NCBI RefSeq assembly: GCF_016920785.2
Contig: NW_024609846.1
Location: forward strand, 121,237,473-121,301,472
From: Ixodes scapularis
Lineage: Eukaryota > Arthropoda > Arachnida > Ixodida > Ixodidae
DNA length: 64,000 nt
Direction of reading: 5' to 3'
Shown: piece by piece, positions 1 through 11,374 of the stretch
How positions within the stretch are numbered: the stretch's first letter is position 1
Layout: each line of letters begins with the position of its first letter
Notes under the pieces: model-generated
What the model saw: only the letters and a program-made list of their open reading frames with translations
What the model was told of the DNA's origin: nothing
Databases searched by the model: none
Program-made: the position numbers and the translations under genes

Positions 1-1354
1 GGAGGCGAAGGTAGGCATCCTTGAATCCCCTTCCACCGTAGAGACCAGTGTCCGAAATCCTAGCCTCCAGCGATAAAAAGGGGAAATAATAATCTAAAAT
101 GCAGGCTCTTGTGAAGGAAGTGGCTGCACATAAAACAATATTTTTGCTTTTTACAGCTCTCTTGGCATCGGTGTTCTCTGAGGTTTGTGACTGTGCATTT
201 CTGACGTTCTTGCACTTCGATATGTGCGAAATGGTTTTAAAAAATATGGAGTTTTGCAAAGAGCGTAGCCCCCCTACTGTGTCATGGCCTCAGCATAAAC
301 AAACATGGTGGTGCCCATGGAACAGAGCAGACACTGGTCTACATGTTTTGGTTCCAAAATGGCCGTTCAAAGCTAAGATACAGCAGTCACAGCAAACACT
401 GCCAAATGCTCTGGAAACATTCAGTGACTTAGCCAGCTCAACCCATCTTTGAGCATCATTGTTTCTGTTGCCATAGCAACCACACTGCAGCAAGCTTTGT
501 TGCTGCAACAGTGCTTGGAGTGGGGCTGTGCAGCACTGAGATTGCTTACCAGAGGGACAGTAGCTGCTCCAAATTAATAGCTGGACACAAAGCTAGGCAC
601 TGCCCTGGTGTGACCTCTTTGGGGAAAGCCAGTTTTCCTGGGAATTGTGTGTACTGCATTAGTAAATCTATATCTTTACTGTAGTAAACTTCCTATGTTG
701 TTACGATTGAGTGAACATGTGCGTTCAGCTCCTTTTTAGTCCCCTCCCCACTACTGCTTCGGTACATACACGAAGCAGCAGTGACGGCTTTAAGCTGACC
801 TAAATGAGTGAAGAAGCAGAGCTGCCTATGTAAGTAAATATGTGGGATCGGAACTTGGTTGCTACGGGACAACACTGTCACATCTTTCAGGCTAGAAAGG
901 TCACAGTAGCAGCCTTAAAGAGTTGTGCTCGTAGCTTTTAATTACATATTTAGGATGGGCTCCTCTCTACAGTTGGTGATAGCCAGATTGAGCAAGCATG
1001 TGCACATTGGTTGTCTCTCTGTAGCTAGCTACACTAACTTGGCAAAATATTGGTGCTACAGTACTATGTTTCCTAAGTTGAACTTCCAATATTTTTAAAT
1101 AAAAGTGTGGTTTTGACGAGCATATATGGTGCATGTTTTTGTCATGCCTCTTAGTCGACCTGGAATGGGAGAGCTTTCGTTCCAGCAAAACACTGCTCTC
1201 CTCCTTACCTTTGAGATCAGCAAGGCAATCATCGGCAGTTCTGCTAGTCCGCAAACCGGCCACTTGTTAAGAAAGAATGAACGAGGAGGGAAGACCTTCC
1301 GAAAGCGCATATTCTGAACCGTTCGTCGCTCTGGCTTGCCTCGCCGGCTTGCAG
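1..1354. other. Intron of the Groucho gene (upstream part)
   Basis: The first recognisable Groucho exon starts at 1355 behind a cttgcag acceptor, so this stretch is read as the 3' part of the preceding intron. I looked for the expected preceding WD40 segment (the one ending in the sequence before QFQGHTDG) and did not find it. No coding signal, RNA gene or clear transposon was recognised here. Confidence 0.6.
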
Positions 1355-1466
1355 GCAGTTCCAGGGACACACGGACGGTGCGAGCTGCATCGACATCTCG
1401 AGTGATGGCACGAAGCTCTGGACGGGGGGTCTGGACAACACGGTGCGATCCTGGGACCTGCGAGAG
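1355..1466 (+). CDS. gro: Groucho exon (QFQGHTDG ... WDLRE)
   Basis: The acceptor is cttgcag at 1348-1354 and the donor is GTGAGT from 1467. The exon enters with one base of a split codon and ends on a complete GAG codon. A competing acceptor four bases downstream (AG at 1357-1358) would remove the conserved Gln and change phase, so 1355 is preferred. Confidence 0.93.
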
Positions 1467-4400
1467 GTGAGTATGGTGCGTTCCCCCCTTTCTCTGCTCT
1501 CTCCCCTCCCTGTAGAAGCAAGGGGCTGCCCCCTCCGCCAGAAAGGGCAGCACTCCCGTACAGTGGGCAGTGTCGCTGCATTCTATTTCACCTTGGGATC
1601 GATGGTAGCGAATGCCACTGGTAGGGTTGTTTTTTTTTCAAGGTTTATTTCTTTTTTTTAAATTGGGTTTATTTTCTTCTCTTTGGGTTCTGTGTTTTTT
1701 TGTATCAACTTTCGGTGTTAGACGGAAAATTGGGGTTTATCGGGGCTCACTTTGAATGAAATGGCTTCCACTGCACTCCCAGTTTAGGGGTGAGTGGAGG
1801 ATAGGAACACACATGAATGGAATATTCGAGATTGTCGTGCATTCCTCCTTCCTCCAGTTCCCATGACAAGGCTGCACGAAACATAGATATACAGTAAAAC
1901 CTCGTTATAAAGAAGTTGAAGGAGCGGTCGTAATTACTTTGTTATAACCATTACTTTGTTATAGCCAATGTCCATTTCTTCCAACTATTCAAGCAAGGGG
2001 AATTATGATTGCTTTGTTATATCCATTTGTTTGTTATATCCCATTTTGTTATAACGAGGTTTTACTGTATTGCTTAATGAGCCTTTCCGGAGAAAATGTT
2101 TCCGTTTTGTCCAGATGGACAGGTGTAAAAAGAATTCTAGTAACATTTTTGCGACTGAAAAGGAGGACTGCAAACGAGCTTAAAGGGACCATGAAATGAT
2201 TTTAAAATCGAATTTCATCCACCGCACGTCGTAAAAGGTGTGAAAAGGAACACAAAAACACAAGACTAGGGAGCCAAACAAAATTATTTGCTATAGAACT
2301 TTTAAAAGAGAACTGGACTCTTTTGCGACTTCTTTCCTTCGAAAGCTCTGCCTTTTCACTACGATGCATACGCAGAAACGGTGCACGTCAGCCGAATCCA
2401 CATCGCCTATTGGGTAAGAGCCTACCTCACCAGCACCGCGATCGTAAACAATAAATAGCCGGCGAATGTTTCCTAAACGTTTTGTTAAATAATATTCAGA
2501 TCCACATTTTGTAGCATAATTAGAGATGTGTGGCGAAAATTGCCAAATTTGATAATGCTGAGAGCCAAGCGCCATCTATCGTGTGGTAAACGAAGCAACT
2601 ACTGCGCGTGCGCAGTAGGGCAGGGCCAAGTTCAGAACGGTTATTTCCTTTGGTTTCCTTCCTCTCAAAACTCTGACTGACTGAACGTTTATTTTTCTAC
2701 GTGTTCATCTCGCGCGTGCCGACTTCAAGCAGCAAGAAAGAAATGTACTTAAAACAAACCACGACGAACAAGAACGCTGGATCCACAAACACCCGAGAAG
2801 AGCGACAACAGCCGCGAATCCCGCTCCGACGAAGCTCTCAGAATATAGGCCTAGCAGGCACTCCGACTCGGCGCAGCGTTGCTTCGTCGCAAGACCGTCT
2901 GTCTGCCTGCGACCGGCTGGCGTGCTGAATGGAATATGCCCGCGCTACCCTTGTGGACCCTTCCGTATTATAGTTTGATCGCTGACCTCAATTTTAGGTT
3001 AAGAGGTGAGGTCAATCTCTTCCCCTTGTTTTCCGAGGCAGTGTTGACGAACACTCGTCGAAAAGGGACCCTCGTCGATCCTCCCCTTGTTTTGTGTGAT
3101 ATAGAGCTGAAATAAACGCTGTATGGATTACCTTCGTAGCACGGTATGTACACTTTGTTATTGGTATGCCATTTTTATTCTGACAGACTGCACGTCACTG
3201 TCGAGCTGTAACAGTTCGTGGGAGGTATACGTGCAATACCGGTCCAACCTTTCTTTGCCGAGTGTCGCGTCAGTATCGAGTTGCAATTGTAAAAGATCGG
3301 TCCCGAAGTGCTTACCAACAGCGCGAATACAGCACTTCATCAAACGCGCGCGTCCGCTCCGAGTGTGAACAGGTATTTACGTGGCTCTTGCTAACAGTTC
3401 AAACGTATCTTTTTTAACGTCGGCTCGCTCCTGCATCTCCGAGACCGCGAAAAACGCCGCGGCAAATTGTTCCCATCTGCACTTCCCAACAGGCATACCG
3501 GCGTATGGGACTAGTCCCATGCTGTCGCTATAGCGCAACTTATCTCATTGAATTTCGCTCAGCTGCGATGCGGCGATGAGAGGCGCCGATTCAGAAAATA
3601 CGTCGGTGACATTGACGCAGTAAAACCCACCGGCGCACCCCAACTCGCTAACGCTCCCATCTCCTACTGCAGAGAGAACTTCCGGTTCCGGAAACATCGT
3701 ACGTCACGGCTTGTTTTGCGGTCAAGAAAAAGTCGATATTTCATTAATTTTTTGTGTAGAAGTTAATAAACCGAGACGAAAACGGATGCCTGTTCGGCAT
3801 TTAGTGAACATTGACGGTTTATTGTAAAAGTTATCTGGAAAAAGTAAAAAAGTCATTTCATGGTCCCTTTAAGAATATATAGTATGAACCTTGCAGAAAA
3901 AAAAGCGAGATTTGAGGGAACTAACAAGAATTAAATTGCCGGATATTTTACTTGAATGCCACTGTGCTTGTTAAAGGGATGGTAACCGAAATTTGGATTA
4001 AAAAAAAACAATGCTAAAGATGTAGGCGGGACGCTACAATCCCTACAACACTAATAGTAAGGCGATATCTCAAATGGACGGCCGTATTTTTGGAAACAAG
4101 TCGAGATTGAACCAGGCCGACGAGGCGCGTGACCGTCAAGATACCAAGTTTCCTCCTCTCTTCGCTTCGCTCTCTCAAGGCCGCGAGTCGGAGAAGACGC
4201 GAGGCCGTTCCCCCTCCTTCTCGGAGAAACATGACGTCAACATTCCTGCCAAATGCGCCTCTTTTCTTGAAAAATACGGTCATCCGTTCGAGATATCGCT
4301 GTATGAGTGATGTTTTGGTGTTTGAAGCATCCCGTTTCACGCTTTTGCCGCGTGTTTTGGGGAATCCAAATTTCGGTTCAGCATCCCTTTAAATGGAGTC

Positions 4401-7400
4401 GAATATACTACAGGAAGTTCACCACTTTGCACCAGTTGCAAGTGAAAGGAATGAATCTATTGGCAGAAAGTATGGGACCTGGGCCTAGCCCTCTTTCTTG
4501 AATCGTTAACATTGGGACAAAGCATGATTTAGCACACCTTTAAAATTCAGCATCTGTCAGTCTTTAAATTTGGCATCCAATAAAAAACAACATTTGATTA
4601 CTTCACAACTTAGAAACACTTTTTTTACCTTTGTTTTGTATTAATGCTCATCCTTGACCACAGCTTTGGTCACTGCCTATCAGAAATTATGAAACAACGT
4701 CTACACTGTTGTAGAATTGGGTGTAGACGATAAAGTAAGTGTTTCTTTCATGCTTTTTCTGTTGGGAACAGTAACTGATATACAGTACAGTCGTATGTTA
4801 TGATTTGAGACAGGTCATAGGAATACTCGTCAAAAGAGCATTTGATCAGTTTAGCTTCCATGTAGTAGTGCCACCTGGTGCAGTTGTGGTAGATTAAACA
4901 ACGCCTGGTTACACTACGCAAATTCTTCCTTCTCTAAAAAAAATAAGTTTTTTTTTTATTGAGGACCTTGATAAAATAAATCTTTTAAACAATGGCAGTG
5001 CTTTGACTGATACGACAAGTTAATCAGCCTTCTTTCTTTGTTACGTGGGTACTCTCAACCATACTTTTTTGAGTATTAATTAGCAGAGTTGTTGATCGAT
5101 CATTTGGATTCAATCATGATCGTGAGGACGTTCCAATAATCGAGCAGTCCCAAAGAGTGAATTCAGCCAAAAAACTGCAGTATTTACTCTTTATATACTG
5201 AATGGCTGGAGAAACAGGTCGGTGATTGGGTGGACGGTGCTTCGCCTTTTTGGGATCAGATTGCTTTGCATTTCAGTGGCTTGTGTTGGAGGGCCACACG
5301 ACGGCCTGTATGGAGTGCACTGTCCACGTCCGTGACCTTTTCTTATGTCACGGCAGCGTCAGTCAAGTCGTCCATAAACAAAACCATAAGCAAAGCACAT
5401 CGGCAGACAGCGAAGCGGTTCCGGACGTTTAGACGATCACAATCCCTCCGTGGATTTGACAGGCTTCCCAGAGGGACAGCACAAAACAAGTGTCAGACTC
5501 AAACTTAGCCGTTGACGCAGACGACGAAGTCAAAGATGCAATCGGCGCCATTTAGCACCGCTTGGAGAGGATGACAGAAGGCACGCGCAGAACGGCAGCG
5601 GACGGTGCCCGGACATTTAGACGACCACAATCCCTCCATGAACAGCACAAAACAAGAGCGTGAAACAAATCAACCTCAATTTCGAGAAAAAAAGGCGACG
5701 ATTCCTGTTATAGCCTCAATCTAGCTTCTGTATCGCACGGACAACGCCTCCTGGCATAGGAGACGTGTAGAGCGCGGTATCGAGGGTTGTCATGCTTTGA
5801 CTCAATAGGGCGAGCGACGGTTCCGAAAAATTGTCCGAATAGTCGGGCGCGTCCGAAATTTTGGCCTCCCAAAAGTCGGTTGGCGACTGTGGACTGTTAA
5901 TTCGGTTTGGGCAGCTTGCATATGCAGGTCAGCTTTTCAGATAGAAAGATGTGCTGCGAAGGGGAAAAAAAGCTGTGCATTTATTTATCGGCGACCTCGG
6001 CTCGTCTCACCTCCCGTATGTGCCCATCCTTGCAGGGTCGTCAGCTGCAGCAGCACGACTTCACCTCTCAGATCTTCTCGCTGGGTTACTGCCCCACGGG
6101 CGAGTGGCTGGCTGTCGGGTGGGTGTCACTTCTCTCTCCCTTTCTCTCCTGGGGCTACAGGGGCACGCATCCTTACACTCTACCACCACATGTTGCTGCA
6201 GGATGGAGAGCAGCAATGTGGAGGTGCTGCACTGCTCCAAGCCGGACAAGTACCAGCTGCACCTGCACGAGAGCTGCGTGCTGTCGCTCAAGTTCGCCTC
6301 GTGCGGCAAGTGGTTCGTCAGCACGGGCAAGGATAACCTGCTCAACGCCTGGAGGACCCCCTACGGGGCAAGCATCTTCCAGGTGGGAGTCCCGCGTAAC
6401 TTCCACGGGGCGTCGGCCGCTTTCTGTCGGTCCGACGAAAATATAGATTTTCCTTGCAACTTCTACATTGTGTCGGCCACCCACTAGGTGTTCGATGAGT
6501 GCAGCTTTCTTCTTCGTTGTCAACAAGCTCAATCGTTTCGTGCCAAACAATCCGGGCCCAAAGTGGACTGCCTCGATTCGGTATAAAAAGATTGTACGCA
6601 CTATTGGTGTTGTAAAAGTACCTCTACAATATATTTTTGCATCGGTGACCAAAGGTTCGAAAGAGGCGACGTGTTCGAGCTCTTTGAGAGCCCCGCCGAG
6701 CGTGAGATTAAATTAGCCCATTGCAGTGGACGAATGGGCCGACTCCGAACCACCTGCAAAGGGTCGGATAGACTACCTATAGGCCACATTTACTCGAGTA
6801 ATAGACACACTACTTGAACCGCAGTCACACTGCTAATACACCGTTCAAGAGACAGACTGGAGACACTGTCTGAGGCGAGTTCCTTTCTTGTACGACAGTC
6901 CCACCCTGTTGGTCATGCAAAAACTGTGTGCATACGTGTTCGAAGCAAACGGATGTAGGAAGCAAGCATGTGCTTTGAACGTGCTCGAGACGTGCCTGCA
7001 GATACGTCTGTCACATGTCGAGCGAGCACAGTGTCTTTTGTAGGATGCACAAGCAACGTGAGTGCGACTTTATGGACAAAGCTCTTGTTTCTACTTTCCT
7101 GTTGGACGCACATACAGCCGGTCATTGTGTTCAGCATGGAAGCGTAACGAACGACAAGGTCAAAAACACGGTTCTCCGTAAGAATGCGATCTGCACAGAG
7201 AGTGTTTTCACGTCAAGATGTCGTCTTTATCCCGCAAATAGCTGGCATTGTTCTGTCGATCGCGGCAATTGACCATCCGCGTTTTCTGCCCAAAATCGGA
7301 TTCACCGGCTTTGCTCACAGACAGTGCCCCTATTACTTGAGTAAATACGGTACTGATTTGTCGAAAGTCTACATTTTTAAAATTTAGGATTTTAGGCAAA

Positions 7401-8257
7401 AATATTTTTTGTTTTTTGTTTTTACATGGATCTGGTACCTCACACTTATGAGACCACTGACAGGTGGGAGGTGTTGCCACTTCAAAGTTTTTCATAATGT
7501 GCAGTTTTGTGCCCAAGAAAAATTTAGGGTTGCCATCCAGTTGCCGGCCTTTATGTTGGTGTATCCAATATAAAGGAAATCTCTTTTACGCTGATGTATG
7601 TTTTCCCGTACCGCCACCACATGCGGCGTCAATGTTTGGATGCATTGAAAAATAATTTTCCTGTCTTGAAATACGCAAGAAGGGCAATATCATTCTAAGA
7701 GATCGGGGGACGTAAACGTGATTGATAGGTTGATTACATACACAGTGCTGAAGACTCTTCAATTGGCGAGGAACGCTTTCAGTACAGTGAAGCTTCATAG
7801 TGATCTTGGTGCAACTGGTTCAGAAACTTCCCTTCTGAAGCTTTGAAGATTTGAGCGGACGAAAATGGTGGTCGCCTTGGCAATTGAGACAGATCAGCCA
7901 ATCAGCTTGCGAAGTTTGGTTGTCTGTATGTTGGTATTTATATGTGTCCGGATAGCAGGTATGGAAGGCAATGACGCTACTTTCCCGGGATATAGTGGCT
8001 TTAGCCCGAACAAGGAATGGAATGCGGGGTTGAAGTCCCATACTTCGGACTATAAAAACAATAGAGAGTTAATTGAGCTTTTTGGTAGTGCACACACAGA
8101 CGGGGGTAGTACATGGCTTGAGCATTGCTTTTCTTTCTCTCTGTCACAGTCCAAAGAATCCTCTTCGGTCCTGAGCTGCGACATCTCCTCCGATGACAAG
8201 TACATCGTGACTGGCTCAGGAGACAAGAAGGCAACCGTCTACGAAGTGATCTACTGA
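1355..8257 (+). CDS. gro: Groucho/TLE transcriptional corepressor, C-terminal WD40 part (gene span, four exons)
   Basis: Joining 1355-1466, 6036-6118, 6202-6382 and 8150-8257 gives 160 codons plus stop in one frame, with GT/AG borders at each junction. The product is nearly colinear with the C-terminus of Drosophila Groucho and vertebrate TLE: QFQGHTDGASCID, WTGGLDNTVRSWDLRE, GRQLQQHDFTSQIFSLGY, DKYQLHLHESCVLSLKF, CGKWFVSTGKDNLLNAWR and the hallmark C-terminus GSGDKKATVYEVIY. These are the last blades of the seven-bladed WD40 propeller. In the family this propeller binds WRPW/eh1 peptides of Hairy/E(spl), Engrailed and similar repressors in the nucleus; the Q-rich tetramerisation domain lies upstream of the window. 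Residue conservation is high and no frameshift is seen. Family assignment is firm; the symbol follows the fly orthologue. Confidence 0.95.
1888..2071. mobile_element. Short pogo/Tigger-type MITE
   Basis: A roughly 180-bp sequence is bounded by inverted termini ACAGTAAAACCTCGTTATA (from 1891) and its reverse complement (to 2068), flanked by TA. The interior repeats TTTGTTATA-like words. The terminus closely resembles the left end of the transposase-bearing element at 62523 (CAGTCCAACCTCGTTAT), so it is probably a non-autonomous relative. It sits in a Groucho intron. Confidence 0.75.
2180..3872. mobile_element. 1.7-kb TTAA-flanked TIR element
   Basis: A perfect 16-bp inverted repeat AGGGACCATGAAATGA begins at 2184 and its complement ends at 3868. 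Both ends abut TTAA (2180-2183, 3869-3872), as for TTAA-target transposons. The interior has only short ORFs and no recognisable transposase, so it looks non-autonomous. TTAA duplication is known for piggyBac-like elements, but the termini are not the canonical piggyBac CCY... type, so the superfamily is left open. Confidence 0.75.
3971..4392. mobile_element. TTAA-flanked MITE, family A copy 1
   Basis: An about 414-bp sequence between two TTAA sites has inverted ends of about 25 bp starting AGGGATG and containing ACCGAAATTTGGATT on both arms. A diverged second copy lies at 46748-47120; both share the inner phrase around GACGAGGCGCGTGACC/GACGAGACGTGAGACG and the phrase CATCCGTT(C/T)GAGATATCG. 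No transposase is present. Confidence 0.8.
4393..6035. other. Groucho intron, remainder, with a direct repeat
   Basis: No exon was recognised. Two related segments, near 5423-5491 and 5610-5663, share CGGAC(G/A)TTTAGACGA and AACAGCACAAAACAAG-like words about 187 bp apart, an imperfect local duplication. The rest is AT-rich intron without a recognisable feature. Confidence 0.4.
6036..6118 (+). CDS. gro: Groucho exon (GRQLQQHDF ... EWLAVG)
   Basis: The acceptor is ccttgcag ending at 6035 and the donor GTGGGT starts at 6119. It has 27 full codons plus two bases of a Gly codon completed by the next exon, which starts only 83 bases downstream. Confidence 0.94.
6202..6382 (+). CDS. gro: Groucho exon (MESSNVEVLH ... 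GASIFQ)
   Basis: The acceptor is ttgctgcag ending at 6201 and the donor GTGGGA starts at 6383. One base completes Gly, then 60 codons follow. The local variant VLHCSKPDKY replaces the usual VLHV(N/T)KPDKY. The preceding 83-nt intron is very short compared with the other introns of this gene. Confidence 0.95.
6383..8149. mobile_element. Last Groucho intron with a TIR element at 6788-7346
   Basis: Inside the intron a 17-base word ATTTACTCGAGTAATAG (6788-6804) recurs inverted with one mismatch at 7330-7346, framing about 559 bp of non-coding sequence. No target duplication is convincing. The rest of the intron shows no feature. Confidence 0.45.
8150..8257 (+). CDS. gro: Groucho terminal exon (SKESSSVL ... 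EVIY stop)
   Basis: The acceptor is ctctgtcacag ending at 8149. It has 35 codons plus TGA at 8255-8257 and encodes the family-specific terminus KKATVYEVIY. The stop is where Groucho/TLE proteins normally end. Confidence 0.96.
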   Translation, partial: SKESSSVLSCDISSDDKYIVTGSGDKKATVYEVIY

Positions 8258-9190
8258 GCCGCCAGCACCTCACCTTCTTATGCAGGATTTGTGTACAGAG
8301 CGCAGGGAAGGACTCTCTTTGGCCGGGAGGGGAGGGGAGGGTTTCACCTCATTGTCATAGGAGCAAATCTGGGCATTACGGTTCAGTCGTTCTCGCGTGC
8401 CACCTTTCTCAGTTCCACATTGACCGACGTTATTGGTTTTATGGACGTCTCCCGCTCAGTCGCCGTGGGAAACGTGCCGAGCGTGGTGGCAAGGCGCTTG
8501 TTTGCACGCTTGGATGTTTCATTGCCGCGCCAGAGCGCTCGGAAAGCGCCTGGGACAACTTCGAGAAGGTATTTTTCCGCCGCAGATCCTTGATTGAGTC
8601 AAAGCACCGGGAATGTACAAGCCGTCGTTTCGAGCAACGGTTGTGGTTCGTGCTCCCAACATTGTGACCAGAAGGAAGGTTGCATTGTTACGTTACCACC
8701 GAGCGAACAAGGCAAACCAAAACGGAGGGGGGGGGGGGGTGCTGGCCGCACGCTCGGCTTCGTCTGGAGCGCATGTGCGATCGCGGTTTTCATTTCGGGG
8801 TGACAAGTAGGAATTTATGAAGAGGAAAGTCATCTCGACAATTTCCCGTTTGCATGTCTTTGGATAAAAGTAATACGACGGCTCTCGAAGTTACAGAGCT
8901 CGAAAGCGGGCTGCGGTTGGATGCCCACTCGTGCAACAGTGCTTTCCTTGTACATATGAACATTACGGCCGGAGTGTGTGGGTTCGACTTCTTTGTTTCA
9001 TGGCTGGCCAGACATTTGTTGACAAAATGCACAGCAGGATTTTTGTTTTCCTTTTTTTTTTTTTTAGGTGCTGGCAGAAAGTGCAGTCATGCCAGCTGTC
9101 TTTGTAAATGCTCTCCAAACTTCTGGTCTCTCAATGTGCAGACACATCATTGTACATAATTTTCGATGTTATATAAATACGAGGAAACCT
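8258..9190 (+). other. Probable 3' untranslated region of Groucho
   Basis: This follows the stop codon directly. No canonical AATAAA is seen for more than 2.5 kb. A variant TATAAA near 9171 followed by a GT-rich stretch (TTGTGTTTGTC, about 9195) is the best nearby end candidate. The 3' end is an inference and could be farther downstream, for example at ATTAAA 10434 or AATAAA 11109. Confidence 0.35.
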
Positions 9191-11293
9191 GTACTTGTGT
9201 TTGTCAAATTTTTTCAGTGGATTTTCCCATTGGTAGTTAGGCTTTGAAGATTTTGAGAAAGGTGTTTTTTATGTCCAGTTTTGTAAGTGCAAGCTTGGCC
9301 TTTGCTGTATGCTATAACAATGGGTACGTAGGAAGTTTATGCAGCGAAGTGACATGTGGAAACATTGGAATAGCTGAATACAGCTCGTATCCTTAAATGA
9401 TCCACCTCTTTCCGAAGAACTGGTGCCCGTTGTCGGAGACTTGGTTTGAGAATTTCTTGGGAGGAAATTCAAAGAAAGAACATGTGCCAGTAGGGAAGCC
9501 AGGGGAAAGACTTCCTTGTTCGAATTCGGGGGCAAAAGATAGCTACAAAATGGGCACAAAAACAATGTTTTCGATGCTCAATCTCTGTCACCGTGGCTCA
9601 GTGGAGCAAACAGGATCTATCTTATGGTGAATTCCGCTCGCAGAAATTGCGTGGGCAAGAAGACAGGGGCGAGCACTTTCGTGCTGGCCCGTGTCCCGCC
9701 CACGCAATTTCATACAAAAAAGCTCTCAAACCGAGAATTCGAAAAAGGGTGAACTACATCGAGCATTTTGAGCCCCAGTTTCAGTTTCAGCTAGGTTTCA
9801 ACTAATGGCCAAATGTCAAATGTACTATAGCCGTTCAGCACCAACCCAGCCTTATTTAATCCAATTTCGTTTAGTGGCTGCCAGCTCCTGTTATTCCGAT
9901 GACTGTTTAAATTGCCAGTGTGACTATAATATAAGCCCTCTGCATAAAAGCTGCCAGTACTTGCTAGGTATGAGAGACAGCCATGGAGGTGCTTTGCCCT
10001 GTACAACAAGCACATGCTCAGTTTTCTTTTTATTTATAGTTTGTACTAAATGTTACCAAAATACTTTTTGTAGGGTTTGTAACTTTTCGAGAAACCTCCT
10101 CATTCTCTACAAAATTAATAGGTTCTAGAGCAAGTGCCCTGGATATTAGCACCAAAAAACGTGCTGAGTAATCCCAGTGGTGATTTTGGATTTTTCGGCA
10201 AGCTTTCCTAGTGCAGGGGAAAATTTCAGAGATTGAAAACATACCCTAGCTTGTGTTTGTACAAAAAAACCCAGCAGAAAGCTTTCACCGATGAGCCACT
10301 CGCCCATAGTAACTCCCTCGAAAGCCTCTTATTACGGTTACAGTAATTACAGTTAGCACATAACTGCTGTTGAGAAGTTGCAAAACAATCCAATGTTCTC
10401 ATAAAAAAAAAAAAAAAAAAAAAATGGTTTTAGATTAAACAAACGATCGGAGCATTTATCTTTTAATCAGAAAGACGCTTCCAATGCACCATGCTATGGT
10501 TAGTATGAATATCTGCGCAACATGGGGGCAAGGCAGGTTCAGTTTTGACGGTGCTAAAAATGAGATGACAGTAAAGGGTTGACAAAGAGGGGTCTTTATT
10601 TCACTTCTCTGACTGGTGTTGCCACTGCCGAAGGGGCAAGGTGAGGCTGCAGCATGGTGGAAACCAGCTTTGCTAACCTTGCAAAGCATATATAATTTTT
10701 TTTTTTTTTTAAAGTAATTTTACCGGGATGCAGCATTCTGAACATTTACCAGGTGAGTAAGCGTTAGCTTCAGTTTTTAGCATCCACTGCTACTTGGAAA
10801 AAAAAAAAAAAAAAACGATACCGAAGTTGTTGCTGTTGACACGCTGGTTCTCGATGAAATGCGTTAGCATTGAGCGCAGGGGTTTCGACTCTGCGACAAA
10901 CGGAAATTCCAAACTCGCTACGGTCCGCATAATGTGTTCGGAGAGCCAGTCTGTTTTCCGTAAGTAATAATAATAATAATAATAATAATAACGACACGTA
11001 GATTGCACTATGCTTTTGCTGCTGTGAATGTAGCTCGCTCATTCATGACGGACTCTTCACTTTCCAATATAAGCTCGATTCAGATTTCTTGCAACTAAAC
11101 GAACAAAAAATAAAGATCCGAATTTATATTTGAAAAGTGGAAAAGTTGCTCGAATTCGAAACCAGAAACAACCGCAGGAACCGGAAGCGCAACTTTGGTT
11201 TACCGCCCTCTGTCATCCGGTTATCGCCCTATCACGTTTCAGACGAAAACTTGCGGGATAAAGTCTGTGGAAGGACCATCAATGGAAAGAACG
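9191..11293. other. Spacer between Groucho and RNF126; probable RNF126 5' region at its end
   Basis: No gene was recognised. It contains an inverted repeat at 9646-9711 (arms begin AAATTGCGTGGGC), a run of A around 10403-10424, and poly-T/poly-A tracts near 10690 and 10798. The last 120 bases become GC-richer and hold an ETS-like CCGGAAGC at 11181-11188, so the RNF126 promoter or 5'UTR may lie there (inference). Confidence 0.4.
10965..10991. repeat. (TAA)9 microsatellite
   Basis: Nine uninterrupted TAA triplets read directly from the sequence, upstream of RNF126. Confidence 0.9.
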
Positions 11294-11374
11294 ATGGCAG
11301 AGGCAGCAGTTGAAACGCCTGCTGTCCGCTTTTTCTGCCACAAATGCAATCAGGAGATTAACCCCGTCTTGCCA
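11294..11374 (+). CDS. RNF126-like exon 1 (MAEAAVETPAVRFFCHKC)
   Basis: The start is placed at ATG 11294 because MAEA... matches the family N-terminus and precedes the first zinc ligands by 14 residues. The same frame is open upstream with earlier ATGs, which I treat as 5'UTR. The donor is GTAAGC at 11375, phase 0. Confidence 0.9.

Noticed and set aside
99..452. A 117-codon plus frame at the window start as an upstream Groucho exon
   Set aside because: Its translation has no WD40 or Groucho similarity and no supported splice donor in phase.
5226..5508. Two overlapping frames of 68 and 92 codons
   Set aside because: Located in a Groucho intron, no domain recognised, overlapping a local duplication.
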